Shown here in pieces: positions 1-7,895 of a stretch of DNA of 64,000 nt; the first letter of the stretch is position 1; each line of letters starts with the position of its first letter. A program made the translations under genes and the position numbers. Source of the stretch: Risungbinella massiliensis (GTDB taxonomy: Bacteria; Bacillota; Bacilli; Thermoactinomycetales; Thermoactinomycetaceae); NCBI RefSeq assembly GCF_000942395.1, contig NZ_LN812102.1, forward strand, positions 1,276,816 to 1,340,815. Reading direction: 5' to 3'. The notes below the pieces were generated by a model. The model did no database searches and was not told the origin of the DNA. It saw only the letters and a list, made by a program, of their open reading frames with translations.

Positions 1-165
1 TACCGTCTCACCTTTTGTATTGACAGGGTTTCGTTGAATCTCCATCAATGCAGAGATAATGTTCATGTTTTTACGGTAAGGGACGGCAAATTCTTCTTGA
101 TATGGCTCGCTGTTCGCATCATCTTGGCGAGTCACGATCAGCCGAATCACACGTTGTTCACTCAT
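1..165 (-). CDS. sdhB: Succinate dehydrogenase iron-sulfur subunit, N-terminal part (cut by window edge)
   Basis: The first 55 codons are present and begin MSEQRVIRLIVTRQD, then continue through PYRKNMNIISALMEIQRNPVN. This closely matches the start of Bacillus SdhB, the subunit that passes electrons from the flavoprotein to the membrane anchor of complex II. The iron-sulfur cysteines lie beyond the window. The start codon overlaps the sdhA stop by one base (TAATG), which is typical of translational coupling. It is the last gene of sdhCAB. Confidence 0.93.
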   Translation of the reverse strand, partial: MSEQRVIRLIVTRQDDANSEPYQEEFAVPYRKNMNIISALMEIQRNPVNTKGETV

Positions 166-1925
166 TATGCTGTCCCTCCAGTCTTTTTAGCTACGTCATA
201 GCGGCGTGGGCGAGGTTTGATCAGAGAAGTATCCACATCTTCATATTCAAAGACAGGACCTTCTTCCGTAAACTTCGCTTTGGTCGTTTTGAGCCATTCT
301 TCATCATTACGATCTGGGAAATCTGGCTTGTAGTGAGCACCACGGGATTCATTCCGATTGAGTGCACCGATGGTAATCACTCGTGCCAGTTGTAGCATGT
401 TCCAAAGATGACGGGTAAATGGTGCTGCTTGGTTGCTCCATTTACTGGAATCAATCATATTGATATTTTTGTAACGTTCCATTAGTTCTTGGATTTTGTC
501 ATCCGTTTTCTTGAGTCGATCGTTAAAACGAACTACGGTTACGTTATCCGTCATCCATTCGCCCAACTCTTTGTGAATGACATATGCATTTTCCGTGCCT
601 TCCATTTTAAAGAGGTTCTCGTATTTGGTTTGCTCCGCTTGTTCATGTTGGGTATACAAGCTTGTATCGAGATCGTCTGCAGATTTATCCAACCCACGAA
701 CATACTCAATCGCTTTTGGTCCTGCTAAGAGACCACCATAAATACAAGAAAGCAAGGAATTCGCACCCAAACGGTTCGCACCATGATACTGATACTCACA
801 CTCACCAGCAGCAAATAGCCCTGGAATGTTGGTCATTTGGTTGAAATCAACCCATAGTCCACCCATGGAGTAGTGAACCGCTGGGAAAATACGCATTGGA
901 ACTTTCCGTGGGTCCTCTCCAATGAACTTCTCATAGATCTCGATAATACCACCCAATTTGATATCGAGCTCTTTTGGATCTTTGTGGGAAAGGTCTAGAT
1001 AAACCATGTTTTCCCCATTGATCCCAAGCTTCTGATCTACGCAGACATTGAAGATCTCCCGGGTAGCGATATCACGAGGAACTAAGTTACCGTACTCTGG
1101 ATATTTTTCTTCTAGGAAATACCAAGGTTTTCCGTCTTTATAAGTCCAAACACGACCACCTTCTCCACGAGCCGACTCAGACATAAGGCGTAACTTATCG
1201 TCTCCTGGAATTGCAGTAGGGTGAACTTGGATGAACTCTCCATTAGCGTAGTAAACACCTTGTTGGTAAACAGCCGATGCTGCAGTACCTGTATTAATCA
1301 TGGAGTTAGTCGATTTTCCAAAGATAATTCCGGGACCACCAGTAGCAAGAATCGTTGCATCCGCCGGGAATGCTTTTGCTTCGCCAGTACGTAGATTTTG
1401 GGCTACGATCCCACGGCAACGTCCTTCCTCATCTTTGATGATCGAGAGAAATTCCCAGTGTTCAAATTTCTCTACTCGGCCTTCTGCTTCATAGCGGCGA
1501 ACTTGCTCATCTAATGCATATAGCAATTGTTGACCAGTGGTTGCACCAGCAAATGCGGTACGATGGTGTTTTGTTCCTCCAAAACGGCGGAAATCGATAA
1601 GGCCTTCTGGAGTACGGTTAAACGGAACACCCATGCGATCCATCATATAGATAATTCCTGGTGCTGCTTCTGCCATCGCTTTTACTGGAGGTTGGTTGGC
1701 AAGGAAGTCTCCACCATAAATCGTGTCGTCAAAGTGCTCCCAAGGAGAATCTCCTTCCCCTTTGGTATTTACTGCACCGTTAATCCCACCTTGTGCACAA
1801 ACAGAGTGAGAACGTTTCACAGGAACGATGGAGAATAGCTGAACCCGTGCGCCAGATTCTGCTGCTTTGAGCGCTGCGGAAAGTCCTGCTAATCCTCCTC
1901 CGACGATAATTATTTTTTCATTCAT
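165..1925 (-). CDS. sdhA: Succinate dehydrogenase flavoprotein subunit
   Basis: The product is 586 residues, the normal length for a Bacillales SdhA. An FAD-binding GGGLAGLSAA motif sits at residues 9-18, and the SHSVCAQGGINGA stretch follows, where the family attaches FAD covalently. The substrate-binding segments HPTAIPGD and the C-terminal RNESRGAHYKPDFP are intact. The enzyme oxidises succinate to fumarate on the inner face of the membrane, as part of complex II of the TCA cycle and respiratory chain. It lies between sdhC (18 bp gap) and sdhB (1 bp overlap). Confidence 0.97.
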   Translation of the reverse strand: MNEKIIIVGGGLAGLSAALKAAESGARVQLFSIVPVKRSHSVCAQGGINGAVNTKGEGDSPWEHFDDTIYGGDFLANQPPVKAMAEAAPGIIYMMDRMGVPFNRTPEGLIDFRRFGGTKHHRTAFAGATTGQQLLYALDEQVRRYEAEGRVEKFEHWEFLSIIKDEEGRCRGIVAQNLRTGEAKAFPADATILATGGPGIIFGKSTNSMINTGTAASAVYQQGVYYANGEFIQVHPTAIPGDDKLRLMSESARGEGGRVWTYKDGKPWYFLEEKYPEYGNLVPRDIATREIFNVCVDQKLGINGENMVYLDLSHKDPKELDIKLGGIIEIYEKFIGEDPRKVPMRIFPAVHYSMGGLWVDFNQMTNIPGLFAAGECEYQYHGANRLGANSLLSCIYGGLLAGPKAIEYVRGLDKSADDLDTSLYTQHEQAEQTKYENLFKMEGTENAYVIHKELGEWMTDNVTVVRFNDRLKKTDDKIQELMERYKNINMIDSSKWSNQAAPFTRHLWNMLQLARVITIGALNRNESRGAHYKPDFPDRNDEEWLKTTKAKFTEEGPVFEYEDVDTSLIKPRPRRYDVAKKTGGTA

Positions 1926-1943
1926 GTAAGTTTGTGCTCCCTT

Positions 1944-2594
1944 CTACTGCATCGCCGTGACGGGGAGATGGTGGAAAGCCCATAACGCACGCACGCCGAT
2001 GTAGGAGATTACGAGAAATGCTACTCCCCAAACATACGAGGAAACTAGCTGAGCGCGAGGTCCTACAGTCACACCCCAGCTCACGAGGAACGACCACATA
2101 CCATTACTGAAATGGAATACTGCTCCAATCAAACCAATGATATAAATAGTGAGAACAATTGGACTAGACAAATGCTGTGCCGTGATATTAGCCAACTCTT
2201 GAGCCTTCGCAGTATCTGATGCAGCATCTACAAACATTATCGCAATTCTAGTAGACCAAACATGATAAATAATGTAGACGAAGGTTAACACACCAGTGAT
2301 ACGTTGTAGAAGGAACATGTAGTTACGGAAGGTGCCAAAACGATTCACGTTATGTTGTGCTTGAAACGCAATGTACGTACCGTAAACTGCATGGTAGAGA
2401 AGTGGCAAGAAAATAAATAGTATTTCTAACACAGGAAGTAATGGTAGCCCCCATAGCCACTCAACTTGTTCGACAAAAGCGTCCGAACCTTTGGTAACTT
2501 GGAAGTTGGTATACAAGTGCTCGAGTAAAAAAAATCCTACTGGTATTACACCAAGTAGTGAATGCAGCCTACGATTCATGAACTGACTGCCCAT
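1944..2594 (-). CDS. sdhC: Succinate dehydrogenase cytochrome b558 subunit
   Basis: This membrane anchor has five hydrophobic segments and the Bacillus-type start FMNRRLHSLLGVIPVGFFLLEH. Conserved histidines for the two hemes appear in LLEHLY, YHAVYG, YHVWSTR and FHFSNGMWSF. I chose the second ATG of an ATGATG pair because GGAGG lies six bases upstream and the length (216 aa) then fits the family. An upstream in-frame start would add 45 unrelated residues. It is first in sdhCAB. The yslB gene that precedes sdhC in B. subtilis is absent. Confidence 0.95.
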   Translation of the reverse strand: MGSQFMNRRLHSLLGVIPVGFFLLEHLYTNFQVTKGSDAFVEQVEWLWGLPLLPVLEILFIFLPLLYHAVYGTYIAFQAQHNVNRFGTFRNYMFLLQRITGVLTFVYIIYHVWSTRIAIMFVDAASDTAKAQELANITAQHLSSPIVLTIYIIGLIGAVFHFSNGMWSFLVSWGVTVGPRAQLVSSYVWGVAFLVISYIGVRALWAFHHLPVTAMQ

Positions 2595-2816
2595 CATACG
2601 CCTCCAATCTCGCGACCAATTCGCAATTTTCCTAGTAAATAGGAAAGCGTTTTCGCTACTGTCAAAAATAGACAATATATACGCTTCTTCGACGTCTCCT
2701 ATTTTACTCCCCATCTTTAGAAGCGTCAAGGAATCGCCACAATGGGAGATTTTGAGAATGGCACTTCAAAATAAGAAGAAGGGGACTAATACTCTATGTT
2801 TTCAAAAAAATCATCG

Positions 2817-2859
2817 AAAAATGCTACTGTTCCTTTTTCTGAACTTAGTAGCATTTTTC
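2817..2859 (-). terminator. Intrinsic terminator after lysC
   Basis: An 8-bp stem (AGTAGCAT with ATGCTACT) with T runs on both sides lies between lysC and sdhC. On the minus strand it ends lysC transcription. Confidence 0.75.
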
Positions 2860-2948
2860 TTAGACTAACATGGACAGACCCTGTTCTCTTCTTTTGGATA
2901 GCTTTCAGTAGCCAGACTTCTTGGTCTTTCCTTCCTTTCCTTCCATCT

Positions 2949-4166
2949 TTAAATGGAATCTAATCCAAACACTCTGTGTAGTTCTTTTGCTGCTGTTAAT
3001 GCAAGTTCTTGCTCTACTAAACAAGAAACTTTAATCTCCGATGTGGTGACCATTTTGATTCGAACCCCAGCACTACTTAACGTCTGAAAAATTTGAGCTG
3101 CTACTCCTGGACGAGTCATCATCCCTACCCCAACTGCTGATACCTTAGCAAGTCCCATTTCAGCTTCTAATCGCTGATACTCTAAAACTTCCTTGTTTTG
3201 TTCTAAGATCTCTCGTGCTTGATCTGACTCTTCTTCTGCCAAACTAAATGAGATATCAACTCGTTCTTCTGCATGTTCACTCAGACCAATCATGTCCACA
3301 TTAATATGGGCATCCGCCAAAGTTTGAAACAGCTGTGCCAATGTATTCTCCCGATTTGGCAGACCAAATACGGTCATTCTCGCTACTTCCAGATCATGTG
3401 CAATTCCTCTAACTTGTAAAGTTGTCTCCATTTTTTCTACCTCCACGATATCTGTACCAGGTTCCTCTACAAAACTAGAACGGACTACCAAGTTCACTCC
3501 ATGTACTAATGCACATTCTACCGATCTTGGATGAAGGACTCCCGCACCCAAATGAGCCAATTCTAGCATCTCTTGATAGGAGATCTCGCTCATCTTTTGA
3601 GCAGTAGGAATGTATCTAGGGTCCGCTGTATAAACACCATTCACATCTGTATAAATTTCACAACGGTCTGCTTGGAGAGCTGCAGCTAAAATCACCGCTG
3701 TTGTGTCCGATCCTCCGCGACCAAGTGTCGTAATCTCTCCGGTATCGGTAATCCCTTGGAAACCTGCTACAATCGGGACAGCACCTTCCACGATCACCTC
3801 TGCTAATGTGGAAGTATCTACTTCACTTACTTTGGCTTTTCCATGTACCGCTTCCGTATGAATTCCCGCTTGCCATCCGGTTAATGATCTCGCTAGAACC
3901 CCAACCTCTTGTAGTGCCATAGCAAGTAACGAGATCGTCACTTGTTCTCCCGTCGTCACAAGCATATCCATCTCACGGGCTGAAGGTTTGGTACTAATTT
4001 GTTTGGCTAAACCAATGAGATCATCTGTGGTTTTACCCATTGCCGATACAACAACTACAGGATGTTCTCCTGCTTCTAAGCTCTTTTGAATTCTACTAGC
4101 AACTTTCCTAATTCGATCTACATCTGCTACAGAAGTTCCTCCAAATTTCATTACGACGACGCTCAT
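2949..4166 (-). CDS. lysC: Aspartate kinase
   Basis: The N-terminal VVMKFGGTSVADVDRIRKVA is the amino-acid kinase signature of aspartokinase. Two ACT domains follow, near residues 265-330 and 345-400, as in lysine-sensitive enzymes. The enzyme phosphorylates aspartate, the first step to lysine, diaminopimelate, threonine and methionine. I start at MSVVVMKF, 8 bases after a GGAGG; a start five codons upstream would overlap that ribosome site. As in B. subtilis aspartokinase II, an internal start for a beta subunit is likely but was not assigned. The lysine riboswitch upstream supports feedback by lysine. Confidence 0.96.
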   Translation of the reverse strand: MSVVVMKFGGTSVADVDRIRKVASRIQKSLEAGEHPVVVVSAMGKTTDDLIGLAKQISTKPSAREMDMLVTTGEQVTISLLAMALQEVGVLARSLTGWQAGIHTEAVHGKAKVSEVDTSTLAEVIVEGAVPIVAGFQGITDTGEITTLGRGGSDTTAVILAAALQADRCEIYTDVNGVYTADPRYIPTAQKMSEISYQEMLELAHLGAGVLHPRSVECALVHGVNLVVRSSFVEEPGTDIVEVEKMETTLQVRGIAHDLEVARMTVFGLPNRENTLAQLFQTLADAHINVDMIGLSEHAEERVDISFSLAEEESDQAREILEQNKEVLEYQRLEAEMGLAKVSAVGVGMMTRPGVAAQIFQTLSSAGVRIKMVTTSEIKVSCLVEQELALTAAKELHRVFGLDSI

Positions 4167-4225
4167 CTTGCTTTCCTCCATCTCCTGAACTTCTACCAGT
4201 CACTAGAACAGCAAAAGAACATAAC

Positions 4226-4260
4226 AAAAAGACCACAGCGAAAGAAAAGAGGCTGGGTCT
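4226..4260 (-). terminator. Leader terminator of the lysC lysine riboswitch
   Basis: The stem AGACCCAGC pairs with GCTG(T)GGTCT, with one bulged T, and is followed by TTTTT on the minus strand. It lies between the aptamer and lysC, where a transcription-attenuating expression platform belongs. Confidence 0.82.
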
Positions 4261-4261
4261 G

Positions 4262-4486
4262 GACGTCCTTCTTCTCTCCCATGTATAGTGCTCCACAAAA
4301 CAAAAGCTTTGTGACAGTGCCGTCCTCTTCGGTAACGACCCCAATCAGAAACATAGCGGAGTATGGATCTGACTTCGGCGAAAGTACCCTTTCCTCCCTA
4401 ATCATCGGCTTCCGCGCCTCCTAGTGAGTACTGATGTCTTCCGCGACCTCTATCGCACAGGTAGAAATATATTTGGTTTAAGTGAT
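4262..4486 (-). promoter_or_regulatory. Lysine riboswitch (L box) of lysC
   Basis: The leader shows the L-box landmarks in order on the minus strand: GATAGAGGTCGCGG near 4452-4438, AGGGAGGAAAGGGTAC near 4401-4384, TCGCCGAAGTCAG near 4383-4371, and GGCACTGTCACA near 4323-4311. These match the conserved core of the B. subtilis lysC leader (GATAGAGGTGCG, GTCGCCGAAG, GGCTGTCA). A terminator hairpin follows. Lysine binding would fold the aptamer and let the terminator form, which lowers lysC expression. Confidence 0.9.
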
Positions 4487-4492
4487 GAAGCG

Positions 4493-4521
4493 ATTTTATC
4501 ATACGTTGTTTTTATAATCAA
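4493..4521 (-). promoter_or_regulatory. Sigma-A type promoter of lysC
   Basis: TTGATT at 4521-4516 and TAAAAT at 4498-4493 are separated by 17 bases on the minus strand, just upstream of the lysine riboswitch. The right end of the neighbouring IS605 element lies only about 60 bases further upstream. Confidence 0.75.
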
Positions 4522-4581
4522 CATCGTTGTATTCTGATAAAAATAGGTATTTGAAATTAATGATTTTCCAATATGTTAGTA

Positions 4582-4720
4582 GTGAACTACATCGCCATTG
4601 AAATGGCAGCTTCTCGATTCATTGAATCGACCAACGTCGCATTCTCCACGAAGGCACGTTCCATGCCTATATTAGGTTTAGTTCTAACTGTCCGCATTTT
4701 AGCGCTGGAACATGTCCAAC
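4582..4720 (-). ncRNA. Predicted omega (guide) RNA region at the tnpB 3' end
   Basis: In IS605-type elements the TnpB guide RNA overlaps the 3' end of tnpB and runs to the right end. This stretch contains three successive hairpins on the minus strand (GCATGGAACGTGC, CGATTCAATGAATCG, GCCATTTCAATGGC) and stops at GTAGTTCAC. The guide would be read from bases just outside the element, starting TACTAACATATTGG. The boundaries are inference. Confidence 0.45.
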
Positions 4721-5782
4721 TGCTTTATGTAGTATGTTTCTTGCCGCATTTACATCTCTATCTTCTGTATAACCGCAAGAGCAACTATGGACTCTATCTT
4801 TTCGTTCTTTTTTTACGATCTGACCACATTTTGAGCAAGCCTGAGACGTGTTGTATGGGTCCACTTGTATTACTTGCTTACCAGCATATTCTGCTTTGTA
4901 GGAAGTGAACTGTACAAGTTGATTCCATCCAGCATCCACAATACTTTTGGCTAATTTGTGATTCAAGACCATTCCTTTGATATTTAGATCTTCAAAGGCA
5001 ATTAGATCATAGCGATCTACTAGATACCTACTAATTTTATGGGCAATGTCTTTTCTTTGATTTGCTATGTACTCATGTAGCTTTGCAAGCAAAGCTACAG
5101 CCTTTCTACGACGATTGGAACCTTTCTTACGTTTAGATACTATGCGCTGAAGTCGTTTTAGTTTTCGTTCTGACTTTCTAAAATACTTAGGGTGTTCGAA
5201 AAATTCTCCATCAGATGTAATAGCAAGATGTCTAACACCAAGATCAACACCGACTTGTTTCCCTGTTGAGTGTGTTATGGTTTCGATTTCACAGGAAAAA
5301 CAAGCATAGTACTTTCCGTTTTTTCGGATGATGGTACAAGTCTTGATCTTTCCTTCTACTTGTCTGTGGCATTTGATGCGAACATTACCGATCTTAGACA
5401 GTTTCAGATATTTCCCATCAAGAGAAAACCCACTTTGTGGGTATGTGAAGCTATCATAACGGTTTTTACCTTGAAAGCGTGGGTATCCTGCTTTCTCTCC
5501 CACTTTGATTCTACGAAAAAACCCTTTAAATGCTTTATCTAAACGACGTAGAATGTCCTGTAACACTTGCGATTGTACCTGCTTGAACTCTGGAAACTCT
5601 TTCTTTAGTCGTGGTAATTCATTCTGTTGCATGTTGTAGTTAACGGAAATACCACGTTTTTCATAAGAAAACTTTCGTTGTTCCAAAGCTGTATTGTATA
5701 GCCAGCGACACAAATTCAAGGTAGTTTCGATTCGTTCCATTTGTACCCGATTAGGTTCTATCTTGAATTTGTACGACTTCAT
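4667..5782 (-). CDS. tnpB: RNA-guided endonuclease TnpB
   Basis: The product is 371 residues. It has the N-terminal MKSYKFKIEPN start and an intact RuvC-like active site: D180 in GVDLG, E264 in AFEDL and D343 in DRDVNAARNI. A four-cysteine zinc ribbon is formed by C316, C319, C334 and C336. TnpB uses an RNA from the element's right end to cut DNA beside a short adjacent motif, which favours element retention. I start at the second ATG of ATGATG after GGGGG. It overlaps the end of tnpA by 32 bp. All catalytic residues are present, so the protein is probably active. Confidence 0.93.
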   Translation of the reverse strand: MKSYKFKIEPNRVQMERIETTLNLCRWLYNTALEQRKFSYEKRGISVNYNMQQNELPRLKKEFPEFKQVQSQVLQDILRRLDKAFKGFFRRIKVGEKAGYPRFQGKNRYDSFTYPQSGFSLDGKYLKLSKIGNVRIKCHRQVEGKIKTCTIIRKNGKYYACFSCEIETITHSTGKQVGVDLGVRHLAITSDGEFFEHPKYFRKSERKLKRLQRIVSKRKKGSNRRRKAVALLAKLHEYIANQRKDIAHKISRYLVDRYDLIAFEDLNIKGMVLNHKLAKSIVDAGWNQLVQFTSYKAEYAGKQVIQVDPYNTSQACSKCGQIVKKERKDRVHSCSCGYTEDRDVNAARNILHKAVGHVPALKCGQLELNLI

Positions 5783-6206
5783 CATTTGATTTTCCCCCTT
5801 TCTTTTTCTGATTTTCCATGTACTTACGAATCGTTTCTTCCGAAATAGAGCCAATGGTTTCCATGTAGAAGCTGCTATTCCAAAGATGACCACCCCATAA
5901 CTTATTTCTTAGCCTCGGGAACTTTAGAAATAACTTCCTAGCGGAAATACCTTTCAACATTTTCATAATGTATGATGGAGCTACTTTAGGATGAGCAGAA
6001 GCAAAGACATGGACGTGGTCTTGCTCTCCCACCTCCATCATAGCTACTTCAAACCCTTTCTCCTCCGCAATCTCTTGAAAAATAACTTTTAGATACGTTT
6101 CAATCTCTTGATCCAGTACGGCTCTACGATACTTCACCGACCATACCATGTGGTAGTTGACATTATACACGCAAGTCCTAGCGTGTTTTACAGTGTTTTT
6201 ACTCAT
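5751..6206 (-). CDS. tnpA: IS200/IS605 Y1 transposase TnpA
   Basis: This 151-residue protein has the HUH motif HVHVF (H64, H66) and the catalytic tyrosine Y129 in RKYMENQ, which are the hallmarks of the single-strand Y1 transposases. It would excise and insert the element as a single-stranded circle, recognising the end hairpins. I start at MSKNTVKHARTCVYNVNYHM, the usual family start. Non-autonomous elements elsewhere in the window share its left-end hairpin and could be mobilised by it. Confidence 0.93.
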   Translation of the reverse strand: MSKNTVKHARTCVYNVNYHMVWSVKYRRAVLDQEIETYLKVIFQEIAEEKGFEVAMMEVGEQDHVHVFASAHPKVAPSYIMKMLKGISARKLFLKFPRLRNKLWGGHLWNSSFYMETIGSISEETIRKYMENQKKKGGKSNDEVVQIQDRT

Positions 6207-6446
6207 ACATATAGTATGACAAAAATAGGGTAAATATAGTAACATATAAGGATAATTATATTACATATAGTAGGAGGAAAGTGCAAAAAATAAATTGCTC
6301 TAAGCATCCCCACAAGGGGGATACCGAGCAATGCTCCCTTTCATCTACCCCATTGAAATGGGGAGAATTCCCGTTCGCAAATCTTAAAATAAAGCAGGTA
6401 ATTTAAAGAACGTATAAATTTTAAAATAGAGAGGAGATACTATCAA

Positions 6447-6623
6447 TTGAAAAAAAATAATCTATTATTTAATCTTATTGGAGCATTAGTTTGTTTTATA
6501 TTGTTTGTTATAGGTATGTTTTACTCTGACCAAATAATCTTATTGACTTTAATTGGAATAATAGGATTGTCAGGTTTTTCTTACTATATATTTAGAATTG
6601 TGTTAAATATAATAAAAAAATAG
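6447..6623 (+). CDS. Small predicted membrane protein (58 aa)
   Basis: A TTG start follows GAGGAG by about 11 bases. The product starts MKKNNLLFNLIGALVCFILF and has two hydrophobic segments (about residues 8-27 and 30-50) with a lysine-rich end (NIIKK). A hairpin with a 7-bp stem (TAGCCCA/TGGGCTA) begins at its stop codon. It lies between the IS605 left end and a gene on the other strand. I do not recognise a family. The good ribosome site and compact fit argue for a real gene. Confidence 0.5.
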   Translation: MKKNNLLFNLIGALVCFILFVIGMFYSDQIILLTLIGIIGLSGFSYYIFRIVLNIIKK

Positions 6624-6637
6624 CCCATCTTGGGCTA
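6621..6637 (+). terminator. Short hairpin at the end of the 58-aa gene
   Basis: TAGCCCA and TGGGCTA form a 7-bp stem with a 3-base loop, starting at the stop codon. No strong T run follows, so termination is uncertain. Confidence 0.35.
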
Positions 6638-6669
6638 ATATATAATGTGCCGTCCTAATGTATGTCTAG

Positions 6670-7359
6670 CTATTGAATCACTTTCCTATCTACTTTCCGT
6701 TTTAGATCTTCTACTTCTGATTCTAATTGTTCCTGACGTGTCACCCATCCAACCATCAAATCTTGCACTGTAACTAAATTCTGATTCATCGATACAAAAC
6801 CTGTTTCGATCATCTGTTCCATCCGGTCCAGTCTTCTTTCCAACTGTCCCATCCGCCCATCTGTTTTCTCTATGTTTAGCTTGACGGATTGATCGATCTT
6901 ATGTATCTCTTTCTGAACCAAGTCTATATTCTCTGCCATTGCCAATACTGTATGTGAGAGACTCTCTACTTTGTTATCAATGAGATGTATCTTAGAGTCC
7001 AAAGTTGTGGATAAACTCTCTAAACCCTCTATTTTTGTTTCAATATTGCCTATTCTAATTTCTAACTTCTGGAGACTCGCTTCCAGATTGCTAATCTGTA
7101 TCTCTAGTATTTCCATCCGAGCAAACTGGCGGTGCTCTAATCCATCAATCAGCGACTTTAGGACCATGTCATTTGCTTCTCCACGTTGTTCTATCGTTAC
7201 AGCAAACTCTTCTGATATCCCTTCTAACGTACCGGCAACCTTCATCACTTCTTCTCGGGTTGCCATCTGCTCCAATTGCCTTGTTAGATGATCCAAGCGT
7301 TCTGCATGTTCCTTTAAAGCAGAATGGATCTCTACAAGTTTCTCTGATGACAGATTCAT
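6670..7359 (-). CDS. Coiled-coil protein of unknown function
   Basis: The 229-residue product is almost entirely heptad-patterned, with repeated stretches such as SNLEASLQKLEIRIGNIETK and LERRLDRMEQMIETGFVSMN. It has no signal peptide or membrane segment. Such proteins often act as scaffolds or tethers, but no function can be read here. It lies alone between a small membrane ORF and the DUF559 gene on the same strand. It resembles short DUF-type coiled-coil proteins common in Bacillales. Confidence 0.75.
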   Translation of the reverse strand: MNLSSEKLVEIHSALKEHAERLDHLTRQLEQMATREEVMKVAGTLEGISEEFAVTIEQRGEANDMVLKSLIDGLEHRQFARMEILEIQISNLEASLQKLEIRIGNIETKIEGLESLSTTLDSKIHLIDNKVESLSHTVLAMAENIDLVQKEIHKIDQSVKLNIEKTDGRMGQLERRLDRMEQMIETGFVSMNQNLVTVQDLMVGWVTRQEQLESEVEDLKRKVDRKVIQ

Positions 7360-7463
7360 GCCACATCCCTACTCTTTAAATGATAGACATATTTTACCTT
7401 TTTCTATGTTACTATACAAGCATCATTCCCATTATTCCGAAAACAATTCGTTCTAATTTCCCA

Positions 7464-7895
7464 CTATGCTTTTTGTGCTAGCACTTCCTTTGCGATCTTT
7501 TCTAGTACCCCGTTTATATTTTGATTAATCTGCCTTCCAGTAAAGCGTAGTACCTTCCATCCATACTTACGTAATACTCTGGTTTTCTTCCGATCATTCC
7601 TTTTTTGATCTGGGCTAGAATGATAGTTGGCCCCATCACATTCAATAGCAATCCGTTCTTTTTTTAGTACCAAGTCCACCGCATATCCAGCGATCTGATA
7701 TTGTGCATGAACATTGTAACCCGCTTGCTTCAAGGCATCATACAAGCGGGCTTCAATATAGCTCTCTGTCTTTAAACGTTGCCAATCTGGTAGTTTACTC
7801 GTTCGTTTCCATTGAGCGAAAAAAGTAAACAGGCGCTTCCAAAACTGAAATTCTCGTTTCACTTTTAGCCAAAAAGGGGCCATATTAAGAACCAC
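7464..7895 (-). CDS. DUF559-domain (Vsr/restriction-endonuclease-like) protein
   Basis: Residues 60-140 carry the DUF559 core: IAIECDGANYH, then RNDRKKTRVLRKYGWKVLRF. These correspond to the catalytic Asp/Glu and lysine surroundings of small PD-(D/E)XK-fold nucleases related to Vsr. Family members are presumed DNA endonucleases, but the substrate is unknown. The start is a GTG that overlaps the upstream desaturase stop by 11 bp; an ATG four codons later (7883) is equally possible. The overlap suggests co-transcription with the desaturase. Confidence 0.8.
   Translation of the reverse strand: MVLNMAPFWLKVKREFQFWKRLFTFFAQWKRTSKLPDWQRLKTESYIEARLYDALKQAGYNVHAQYQIAGYAVDLVLKKERIAIECDGANYHSSPDQKRNDRKKTRVLRKYGWKVLRFTGRQINQNINGVLEKIAKEVLAQKA

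Larger units (their letters stand above)
4582..6375 (-). mobile_element. IS200/IS605-family element with tnpA and tnpB
   Basis: The element carries both genes of the family in the usual order, with overlapping reading frames. The left end has a hairpin (TTGCTC...GAGCAA, 6295-6331) followed by a second palindrome around CCCCATTGAAATGGGG. The right end has the hairpin GCCATTTCAATGGC and ends in GTAGTTCAC near 4582. The outer boundaries are inferred from these hairpins and are uncertain by about 10 bp. Both proteins look intact. The same left-end hairpin recurs at 15149-15185 and 24982-25018. Confidence 0.85.
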
